A program made the translations under genes and the position numbers. 64,000 bases of DNA from Hepsetus odoe. Its lineage: Eukaryota; Chordata; Actinopteri; Characiformes; Hepsetidae. Below the pieces are notes generated by a model. That model saw nothing but the letters and a program-made list of their open reading frames with translations. It did not search any database and had not been told where the DNA came from. Location of the stretch: positions 11,223,589 through 11,287,588 of the forward strand of contig CM029374.1 of NCBI GenBank assembly GCA_017165825.1, written 5' to 3'. Position 1 is the first letter of the stretch, and every line of letters starts with the position of its first letter. This document shows positions 48,324 through 60,300 of this stretch, piece by piece.

Positions 48324-51300
48324 CTTTTTTTCTTTTTGGTCTTACTGGAAGAGCCAGTAAAGCATCTTGTCAGACAGGAAGCTGCTGAGATTTTTCACAA
48401 TCAAATGTGTTTTGTAGTAGATCTGCCTGATAAAGGAAATGTTTGACTGATTTCCACACACAAATACTTGTTTGTCATTTCTAGTTTACCATAAGCCAGT
48501 GTATCAACACCAAGCCAATGTGGTGTCTTCAATGATCAAGCTTTTTTTTTCCTTTGGCCTTCAGGTTCACTTGAGTTAACCTCTTATTGGTTCCTCTTGA
48601 GCCCTTGTCTCTACAGATGTCTTGAGAGGTGCCTTCTTTTTACAGAAGACTGCTCATGCTATTCTCTCATTATAATCCACCTCTCTATGTCTAACAGTAA
48701 GCGGGCGGTGCTGGTGCTTCAGAATGACCCTGCTTACAGCCAGCGCCGTTCCTTCACCAGTGAGGACGAAGCATGGAAGACCTTCCTGGAGAACCCTCTC
48801 ACCGCAGCCACCAAGGCCATGATGAGCATCAATGGAGATGAAGACAGTGCGGCTGCTCTGGGCCTGCTTTATGACTATTATAAGGTAAGAGATCCAGGCC
48901 CATATATAACACAGTTTTTGGAGATAGATGTTCAGCTTCTCTGTACCCATAAATCAAGTCAGAAAAACAAAAAAAACAGACTAATTAAGTCAAACGTCTT
49001 AAGTTCTAAGTCTAATTCTTTATGGCAATTCTCTTATGTTGTTTAGAAAGAGGTGTTCTCTCCAGGTAATCATTTCTCAAGGTACATCATGATATTTAAG
49101 ATCACATTTAGTACCTTAAGGAGCTTTAAAGGCACACTACAAAGTGGCATATATTTACCGTTTTGTATTTTAAAAAGAAAAACAAAGAATGTGTAGTCAG
49201 TTTAATGATAAAATGGTATCTTTCAGTGTGTTTTTAAACTATAACTTAAGCGACAGCACAAAGTTACCATGTATTGGTACTATTAACTGACTTTGTAATG
49301 CGGTAAGAAAAGAGGGAGAATAGGAGTTTACTCACCATTTTAAATAGCTACCAACAGTCTTTAATGTCTACATATTCCTTTAATCAGTGGCTACATTCAT
49401 GAAAAGGGCCACAGACAAGATTGTAACACATGGAAGGAATGTGGGGGAAAAAATCCAGTTTAAAACTACTCGTTTATTGGTTAAGAGTTGGTCTTTTTGA
49501 CCACTTTGATCATGAAACCTTGAATGTAGCCTGACTTTCCTTAGCAAGGTTGTTAAATGCAGCTTTCTGATTTAGTAACTAGGTCACCTAATGCACTGTA
49601 TGCCCACCAGATTATATAACAGGGCTGACAGAGGCTGTGTTTGCTGTCCGCAGGTGCCACGGGAAAAGAGGACAATATCCCAGCCAAAGGCTGACATCCT
49701 GGGCTCTGATGTGGATCCCAACAAAAGGTGACGTTCTCTTCAAAGCAGTACCTTTGGAAGGTACTGTTTTTCTTCTTGTCTGACATCTGTGTTCATATTC
49801 AGCAGGAACATGATGGCTCCACTCCCTGAGACCTCCATGGCACCAGCTGAGAACAGAATCCAGGTGCTGAAGGGGGTTGTACTTCCGGGGAACCTTGTCC
49901 TTCCAGGGAACCAACTTGCAGCACAGGACAAGAGAGCATTATTCCCCTCACCTGACACCACTGTCACAGTGTCCATCGCTGCAGTGCCGAACTACCCAGT
50001 TAAGACAGAAGGCCCATCCCATGGTTTTTCTGTAACCGTTCCTAATCCCCACTGTTCAGAGCCAGATAACCATGCTGTGGTTTTTGATCGGCAGCTTACA
50101 CACAGCCAGTTCAGCCCCAATACTCAGCCTCGCACGCCCGATTCAACCTTTCCAGAAACCTTCAAGGACGGTCCTCAAGAGGTGAGTCATGGAGCTGATG
50201 TATCCCATCGCTTCCTTTACCAGACCATTGTGTCCTAACCCATCCATCCTTCTTTGCATTTCTCACACTCAAAGTCCCCTTGTCTCCCACCCTCATATGA
50301 TATCATGTTTACAGGATACTCCAGAGCGGGGCGGGACGCAGGTTGTAATGTTATTTGAACGTAGCCAGAATAGCGGCTAGCATGTCATTATGCCATTGTC
50401 TCGCTGACACAATAAAGTGCTGTATTTTTCGCTCTACAAAAGCCTAGGCCTTCTCTCTCACTTTCTCTCTCTTGCTCTCTCTCCCCTTGTCTGTATTAAA
50501 CCTACGGGTGGGCGGGGGGGGTGTACTTTAGAAAGCCCCAACAAAACCCTGCACACATAGGGAGTGGGGGAGAGCTTTTTTTTTTTTTATTTATTTATCC
50601 TGTGGCTCTGCTCTCTGGCTGCCTGAGAGCAGGGCCACGGTGTGGCTGTTTGCACTCAAGCCGGGTCCTCTCGCCCGCTCTTTTGTGCTTTGCAGGTGTT
50701 CTCGTTCCCAGGGGATCTCCAGTTACGGATGGCCTCCATGGCACAGGAGGAGTATGCCGCTTTCGACACCGTGTCGGGGTAAGCTGCCACACATTAAATT
50801 CCACAGAGAGACACCTCACTTGAAGATCCCTTCGCTGCTGCTGGGCTATGTCAGCTGAATCATTCAGAGCCTATGCAAATCGGATGGGGCCGTTAACGTG
50901 TAATGATTGAAGCAAATGAATGTAATGCACACGCAAAAGAATGTAAACTTCCAGCACATATAAAAAGACCATTTTCATATCTCAGCAAATATAGTGGAAA
51001 GTGTTTGTGGGTATATTGAATTACTCTGGTGTCAGCCGGGACCCGTAGCTGAATGTCATAAGAGAAATGTTTTTGTGTTCACAGTAATAATTTCGAATAC
51101 ATACTGGAAGCTTCCAAGTCCCTCCGGCAGAAGTCCGGTGATGGCACCATGACATACCTCAATAAGGGCCAATTCTACCCCATCACACTAAAGGAGACTG
51201 ACAATAGCAAAGTCCTGCATCACCCCATCTGCAAAGTCAGGGTAAATGGAATGTTTATGAATCTTTTTAGTGAACACGCAAGTTTACTACATGTGTATAT

Positions 51301-54300
51301 AACCATCACTATGCATCATGTTCTTACAGAGTGTAGTAATGGTAGTATTTGGTGAAGAGAAATGCAGGGATGACCAGCTAAAGCACTGGAAGTACTGGCA
51401 CTCCAGACAGCACACAGCCAAACAGAGGTGCATCGACATTGGTGAGGAGTTTCAAATGTTCCCGGTTTTTCTTTCTTTGCTTAAGAAGCAAAAAGCATTT
51501 TGTTAGGCAGAAAGTACAAGTCACTACAGCTTATAATAACCAGATTTCCAATCACCCTTTACAAACACTCCCATTGTCTGTTTTACTAGATTTCATGTTA
51601 TATACATGCTGATTACATTTAAAAAAAAAAGAAGCACTTCAACCATGTACTTCCAATAACATTCTTAATATTCATTTTAAGTATTTGTTTCCCTGAGGCC
51701 TACTTAACATTTGTTATATCAGAAAACAATGATGAATGATGGATGTTTGCAATGATTTTAAACTTACTATTTCCAGCCTCTATTCTTTAAAATAAAACAA
51801 GGTATTTTTTGTTGCTGTGCCCTTAAGACGATATACATAAATGAACGCTGTTCTGATTGGCTGAAATGTGGCTTATAACTTTAGGGTGAATGAGAAAAGC
51901 TAATCTATAGATGGCTGAACAAGATGTACACTCTGCAGTTGTACTGGTTTTAATAACCTCAAAAAAACAGAATGCAGAGCAGGCAGTTTTAAGGGGTTAG
52001 TTAGTTATTATGGACTGGAGATGGTTATGGGTTTTTAAAGTAAAGATCATTGCCATTGTTGCCAACATTGATGTATAGCTTTTGAGTATAAATAACAAAA
52101 ATATACAGCGAGCCCCCTGTATATATCTGCTTAATTGCAGTGTATGTTCAAAGTTCATTTAGCTGAAAGGAAGGGGGACTATATGGTGATTTCTGTCAAT
52201 TAGCTTCAGTGAACCCTCTGTAGATCAAAGAGGACAGTCATGCTACAGTGGAAATGGGTGGGTGAGGGGGATGTGGAGGTAGACAGAGTTTAATGGTACT
52301 ATTTGTTTACCATCCACAAACTGAACTCAATGGGGGCGGAAGGTAGGGAGAAGGCAAATTGTCTGACTCTACCTGGAAAAAGACAGAGCCTGCAATCAGT
52401 CTAAACGTTCAACACGCGGCAAAGTCCGAAGAACACAAGCAAAAGCTGTAAAGTTCCCTTGTGTTGCTGGTTCGAACGGCCATTGTACTTTGCTAGGTTG
52501 GAGATTTATTTATCAATACAAACCTTTCAGTATGCACAGGTACATTAGGTAAAAGTGACCTTTAGCATAGCTAGTAGTTTTTAGTCAGGCTCTAGTTACA
52601 GTGATGATGTAATTCAAATAAAACTCTGTCTTTACACTCAGACAGGAATAGTTTTTGTTGTTTACTTTGCTGGCCAGTGTGATTCTGAAGGCTATATAGA
52701 AGCTTAAAGATTCTGCAGAAGCTGGCCGAGTCCAGTTTTACCTGTCCTCTATTATTAGCTGACAGCACCAAGTCAAAAAAAAGTAGTTCTTTTTCTCCTT
52801 CCGTGTGTAAACAGCAACATTACTTCATGTCTGTGTCTAGCCTTTATTTATTTATTTTATTTTATTTTATTAATTCAGTTTATGATGTTTATAATTCCTA
52901 AGCCTGGCATCTTTACTCTTCTCAGCTGACTACAAAGAAAGCTTCAATACCATCAGTAACATTGAAGAGATTGCCTACAATGCTGTTTCCTTCACATGGG
53001 ACATCAACGAGGAGGCAAAGGTAGGGCTTGAAGCACATTTTCATCACTCCTTCACCTTTCCAATAAGTAGAATATTCAAACTTCAATTTCGAATTAATTA
53101 CCCAATATTTTGTTCAGATGCTTTGTTGTGAAGTGGTGGATTGTAGATAAAGATGTCACGCCACAATTTCTTCATTATAGTGTCAACAGGAGCCAGGGGT
53201 CACTATGTCCACAGTGCAAATATTGCCATTTTGTTCAAAACCTAAAATGACCTGTAAATGTTCACATGCCTCTGAGTTTTTATACATACTAAAAATGTAA
53301 AAAATTCTAAAAGAAAAAAAAAACTCACTCGCATAATAATCCTTTAAGAACGAAGTCTTTTCATGATCCTTCATTTTTGTTTCCTTTCTTAGTTTTCCTT
53401 GCATTAGCTATGTGTGTTATTCACCTGTCTTAAGGAAATCTTACGAATGGAACTTTTGTGGCACTAGTAAATATGGCACAGATACAATTTCTCTTGGGCT
53501 TGGTGCTGGTGCATCTTTTTAACTTAAATTTATGCTAAATTTAAACTAAATCGATATCCAGGTTTTATACTAAAGTATTAGTTCAGGTTTTTAGACTCAG
53601 AAGTTTACAAAGGAAAAAATACTTCTATTACAAATTATGATTTTGTGATGTTGATGTGCGTGTTGAAATAAACCATCTTTAAATAAACCTGACCTTTTTG
53701 GACAGAAGGACTATGGTGGAGATTTGTACTCAAAATAGACAGTGCAATGCTGGGCACATTGTGATTAGTCAAACAATGGGCGTCACTCAGGCAAAACAAA
53801 CCCAATGTGGTGTGAAGTTAGAAAGATCAGCATTGAACAATACCAAGAAAGTAGAAATGGGGGGAGTTTCCTACAACTTATGGTTTGTTTGAGTTTAAGC
53901 ATTTTCTTGTTTTGACTAATACTTTATGGTGAATGGTAGATGAAAATGAAAATGTAGTTAGTTGGGCAGGACAGAGGTAGATACCAAGAAACCATGGGTG
54001 TGTTAGTGTTTGTTTGTAAGAATGGGTTCTCAGCTCATTTCACCCGTCAGCTCTATTGTGTGCTGAGATGATGCGTTCAGAAGAAGACTTTTGGGTGAGA
54101 CGCCACTCACTAATGCAAGGGCACAAACAGGAATGAGGAAACAAAGCACAGGAGCCTAGACCCACAGCTTAAGACAATGACAGCTTCTTCGGAATCTAGT
54201 TCGACGAGTATGTCAAGACAAGTGTGTTGAAACACGTCAAAAAATGACATCTAAACTTTGCCTGTGATCCACCTGCGCCGATCAGTTTTTGCGTCTTAAT

Positions 54301-57300
54301 GCTTGACTTAAAATTGAGGCCCTGAAGCGATCGGTGGCCTACTTTCTTTTCAGTTATTTATTATTTTATTTATTTATTAAAAAAAAAAAAAACCTTTGTG
54401 TTGACTGACCCATGTTTAAGTAGGATAATACAAAATGTATTCATATGACTCATATCCAGAGTGAATACATAGGTTCTGTGTGTTGTGTTCAAATCCCGGA
54501 TGTAGATCACAAGATATGCATTAGGTCATAGGATACTCATCCGTGTGCATCCAGTGCTGTCTGTTTGCTGTGTGTGTTTCCGAATGTGTGTTTCTGCAGA
54601 ATGCCATATGAAAGACAGAGAAAGTAGGATTTAGATATATATTTATTTATTTGCTTAAAAAAAAGTTTATTATAAAAACCTCAAAATATTATAGATTTGT
54701 CTGTCCACTTACATACTGACCCATGTGCAAAGAGATGTGAAGGTTAAATACACCTAATTGTGCCTTTCGTGCCCTCTAGTGGACACTTCAGATGTCACAG
54801 GTAAAATCGTAATTAACCCCTCCCCAAGTGTCAGTTTTCAGGTTTGAAGTCATTTTAGACAAATCTGTGAGGTTGACAGTGATGTTCCAGAACCAGATAT
54901 TTAAAGATATTGAAGTGTAATCTTTTATTTATTTATTTAGTTATTTATTAATTACATATAAAAACAACAAAAACTTACACGTTTAGGTTTTTGTGCAAAG
55001 CTTTCTCAAACATACACACAAAGCAACACTGAATGACTCCAGCCTGAACCACTGAACTATAAAGAGATTTTGGAAAGTTGTTGGAATTTGCATTTAAAAA
55101 TGGCGACAATATGTGATTGCACCATTGAGCCACAAGAGGGAGACAAGGTTTTTTTTATGTACAACTGAAGCTAAATAATCATGAATGGACATTTGTGTAA
55201 TGCTTGAGTAGTGGTATAAATTTGTGAATGAACAATTGATTAAAAAAGCCGAGTTTGAATCCCTTATCATGCAGACCCATATCAGCCACAGCTCTTGAGC
55301 AAATAATAAACTGTTGTAATTAATGCATGTATTTAAATTGAAATATCAGTCCCAACTCACCTAATGCTCTGAACGGATGATAAAAGCTTTGCTCCAAATA
55401 GAATCATTCTTTATTATTCCCTCCTCTTTTCTCAGATCTTCATCTCCGTGAACTGCCTGAGCACAGATTTCTCCTCTCAGAAGGGAGTGAAGGGTCTTCC
55501 CCTTAACCTGCAGATTGACACCTACAGCTACAACAACCGCAGCAACAAACCCATCCACCGTGCATACTGCCAGATCAAGGTCTTCTGTGACAAGGGTGCT
55601 GAGCGCAAGATCCGTGATGAGGAGCGGAAACAGTCGCGCAGGAAGGGCAAGTGTCCCGACATCGCAGCCACTTTGCCTCCCTGTGAGTAGCTTAGACAGG
55701 TTCAGAGCCTTGACAATGGAATTGCTTGAAAGCTGGCAGAGAGCAAGGATGTTTGCAAATGAGGTGATCCTAACAAGTTATTCCAATGTTAGTCAGTTCA
55801 AGTATCATGAGGTTTGTAAAGAAGTGATCATATATACTTGTATTACATAGCTGAATATTACTATAATAGATCACAATTCATTCTAACATTGCAGAATTGA
55901 CTGCCACCTTTAGACAATGCGCCATAATAATATAATAATTCTACATCAGTACATTTTACACCCCAAGAGGGCAGCAGTTACCAGAGAGTTAATTTTGTGT
56001 GTACGTGTTTGTTCGAATCTTTCCCAGTTGTAGATGTCAAGTTGCCCCTGTTGCACAAACGCAGTGATATCACCACCTTTAAGATGATGACAGATTTCGA
56101 AACACAGCCTGTCCTTTTCATCCCAGACATCCACTTTGCCAACTTCCAACGCCACGTGAGTATCCGCAGCTTCCTCTTATTCAAGGCATACTCAGTGGCA
56201 GTGTTCCTTAAAGCAGTCACATTTACTGATACTGCAACATCTGACTTCACAGTGAATCATCCTCTTACTTATACAGCACTCACATCTCCACCCTGTCATT
56301 GAAGGCCAACCTGTGGATCACATTTTTGCTCTGTGTTAGTGTCTTAACATGGTGCACTATTTACCTGGTACTTGAGTCATTCACACACACATTTCACCTT
56401 AGGAAAAAAAAAAACAAAAAACTTGTTATTCAACCTTTATATTAATGACTTTAAATAGGAATTGGACTTGGGCCTAATCACTTGAAAAGACTCAAGACCC
56501 TGCCCTGTACTGGATTCAAATGAACTTGATCATGCTCGAACTTGATTATAATAGTGTTTTGCCAGTGTGCTTTTCATGTAAGCAGTACAAGTTCCTGCAA
56601 ATTCTCACTAGAGATAACAACCCATGGTTAGGTCAGCATGACCTGAGAGCTGTTCCCTGAGAGAGCATTCAGTTTCCACGTGCTAGCAGTGTCATTGAAT
56701 GAGCTCTTTATGGTACAATTTTGGCTGTTATCTGATATAAGTCTGATAGCTGAGTGAAGAATCCTAAAACATGCATTTGGGAGGAATAACATGTATTTTG
56801 CGTACTTTTTTTCTAATACTTCATGGGTAGCCATGTTTTGAGGTTCAACAAATTCACTTTTAGGGATGCTAGCACTAATAGTAAAGATACAAATTTGTTG
56901 CTTCCCTCTGCTGTTTGAAGCCACAAGACCTTTAACAGTTGTTAATGGTTTTGATTGTCCTCAGAATTAAAGAGAGATTTTCTTGTCATCGCCCCCTCAC
57001 TGAATTCCCTAATTTTCTCTATTTAGCCTTTCATCTGCTGCTGATTTCTATCAGTGCAAAGATGAGATGCTTCCCTGAAACTGACCTGTAACCTCTTCAC
57101 TTAGAGAATGGAGATCAATTATTTGCTGGGATCATGCGGCATTGACCACACAATCATACTGAAGCCAAAAATAAACTTTTCTGTTTGCTGTCCCAGCATA
57201 GATAGGAAAACATTTGTTTAGCACAGGATGCCGGTGCAGCTCCAGTGGCAACCCCTCTGAACTCAGGTGTAAAAACCAGATGCTCCTCTTGAATCATGTG

Positions 57301-60300
57301 CTTGATTGTTCTGTGCTCAGTGCATAATGGAGAAAGTCTCAGTCTCTGGCCAAATAAAATAACTTAAGGATTTTTTAATAATCGCTGTATGATCAGGCCT
57401 TCTAAAGAACAGCTTATTATTTAGATGGTTAGTAACATCAGTTTGGTTTCCATCAAACATGAAAAGCAATTTTATTCAGTGTTTAAGTTACTGGGCTTTT
57501 ATATCAGAATGTGCAAATGCGTAATATAGCATGCTGATGTTTTAATATTAATAAAAAAATATATAATAGAGCTTTTCTTTCATCTTTCAATGGCTCTTTC
57601 TAGCTCAGTGTCATTTCCTAAACAATAACGCAAATACAAATCATCAAAACGCAGCGATGAGTGCAATATACGAGCAGGGTGGGAGGCTTCAACATGCTTT
57701 TAAGAAAAATTGGCTCTTAATATCATAGTTGCAGGCAGATAACAGTGCATTAAAAAGTACTGAGAAATGCTTTGTTTCCTCCCCCTTACAGCCTTTCTCT
57801 CCTGAGGATGCAGAAGATGGGTAAGTCCACCCCACTATCTGTCTGTCTGTTTGTTTGTATATCTATCTATGATGGATATCTATGATCTATCTATGAGTCT
57901 CCTCCAAAGGTATTGGAATTGCAAGAACGAAAAGATGAATATAAATAGAGATCACATTTTCAGACTTGATTTTCTAGTATTCACATCTTGTTTCATTATA
58001 TTGTAAAGAACATAACACCTTTTGTATCTGAGCATCTAGTTTATCAAGTGAGCAAATGTATTTAATGTGAGAATTTGTTGTCACAAAGGTATGTCCTATG
58101 AGACAATAAATGGCTCTTGATTTCTTCTCTCTGTTAAAACTTTGGAATGCCTCCAAGTACTAAATTTGTTGTTTAAAAAGGGACGTGATAGCCAAATCGA
58201 GGAAAGACCTGGAAGCATTAATGGATTTTCCCTCTCTTCTTTGCTTATAAGACACATTCCATTACACACCCAGTAAAATATTTGGAAAGCCCTGAAAAAG
58301 AAGGAAACCACTGATGTATTAAGCAACATCAGACCGGTCAGTCAAAGAAAACTGCAGCTTATTACTGATTGCTCCCAAAGTACACCATTCAAAGTGGACT
58401 TTCAGAGTAGATAGACAGGGGCCATACCATCAGATGCAAACAGTCAGTAATCAGCAGTAAGAATTTTAAAATTAAATAGATGAATTCAATTCAGTTCAAT
58501 TCAATTTATTCTTGTATAGCGCCTTTCACAACAGAGTTGCCCCAAAGCACTTTACATAGATGGTAGACATAGGTTATAGTCATGGTCTAAAAACTGAAGG
58601 CTAGAAGTTAAAGCCAGATGACCACGGAGGAGAGGAACCAAAAACCCCACTGTGTGGAGAAAAAAAAACCTCTGAGAATCAGAGTTTATTGGACTTATAA
58701 GATGAAGATTAATCGCTAACAAAGTGATGGAAAGGCCAAAGTGTGGACAATGAAAGAACATGTTCATAATCCAAAACATATAATCTCATCTATGAAGCAC
58801 AGTGGCGGTAGTGTCATGGCTTAGTCTAGCATGGTTCCTTTTGGAAAAGGCTTAATAATCTTTATTAAAGATTATAGAGAAGCAAAATAACTTCTGAAGT
58901 CTATAGGAACAAGGTGTCTGCCAGTTCACAGAGAAATATTTATCAGGAAGTAGTCAAGTAGGTTTTATTGTCATGTCAACCATATGCACAGTGAAAAAAC
59001 AAAGGCATTCCGCTAGGATCATGTTGCATAAGGCAACATGGAACATGACATAAGACTACAACAAGTGCAGACAGTACAACATGCAGAGCAAAAAGACTTT
59101 TGACACAACGACACCACAAAAGTACATTCATCTAACACAAAGCGAAGACCGTATGGTATATGAATGTGGTAGAGAGATTCTTCTTTCTCTTTTGGCTGCT
59201 CCTGTTAGGGGTCACCATAGTGGATCAACCATCTCCAGTTCTTCCTGTCCTCTGCATCTTCCTCCTTCAAACCAACTGCCTGCATGTGCTCTCTTATCAC
59301 ATCCATAGACCTCCTCTTTGGCTTTCCTTTTTCCCTATTTCCTGGTGGGTTTTTAGTTTTGGTCTTTCTGGTACCTGTCTGTCCCAGATCAATCCTGCCA
59401 CTCATCTCCACCCATTCCAACCTGCCTGTACTCTCATCTTCACCTCTCTTCAGCACTCCTCGTTACTCTGAACTATTGATCCCAAGTATTCCTGCTGCTC
59501 CTTGCATCCTAACCACTCCAATTTCCCGCCTTTCATTCACACTCATGTATTCTCTCTTTGCCTAACTCACTTTCATTCCTCTCTTCTGTAGAGCATATGT
59601 CCACCTCTCCAGGTTCACCTGAAGCTTCCTTCTCTTGCTACATATCACAAGATCATCAGCGTCATACCCAGACTATCAGCTAAAAATACTATCATAACTA
59701 TCAGCACAATATCATACAGAGATTAAAAACAGTGATGAATACAGTACTAATTGCAGCATTATGCTGAAAACACAATATTATAGCAACAAACAGGATTGAG
59801 CAGGTTTAAATATGGAAGTACTTTATAATTTAAAGACAATACATTTTCTTGGACTGACCAAGTCTATTACCAGATCTTAACCCAACTGAATATGCATTTC
59901 AAATCATGAAGAGACTGAAGAGTGAATGGTTTTTCATCCACCACAGTTATTGCTGAAAAAACAACTTGGTGAAGTCAGTGGGTTGCAAGCCTTGATGTAG
60001 TTACTGGAAACAAGGGTTATGCAGGATTTTGCTCACTGGGTGTTTACATGCAAAAGATGCTAGGTAAATTCAAATATCTAAATGTAAATATAAGATGAAT
60101 AACTAAATTTCTCATCTCATATTTTATGTTTTGCTTTCAAATTCAAATGTCTTCAAAAAACAAATGAACTGTCCTTGCTGTGAATATAATATATATACAT
60201 TTTATTTTTTTCCTCACATGGCTGAAATAAGCTGGTTTAGTAATAAGAACAAGGGAAATGTACAAAATGTGTACTATATTACAAAAGTACAATTTAGCTA

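Larger units (their letters stand above)
57905..60065 (+). mobile_element. Tc1-like transposon relic interrupted by other elements
   Basis: The 5' start CCTCCAAAGGTATTGGAATT leads to ATCAAGTGAGCAAATGTATT, then an LESPEKEGNH-like frame. Later come YKMKINR- and SMKHSGGSVMA-like transposase pieces at about 58700-58830. A DLNPTEYAFQIMKRLKSEW-like piece lies at about 59870-59930. The pieces are in Tc1 order but separated by unrelated insertions. All sits in grhl1 intron 11. Confidence 0.65.
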
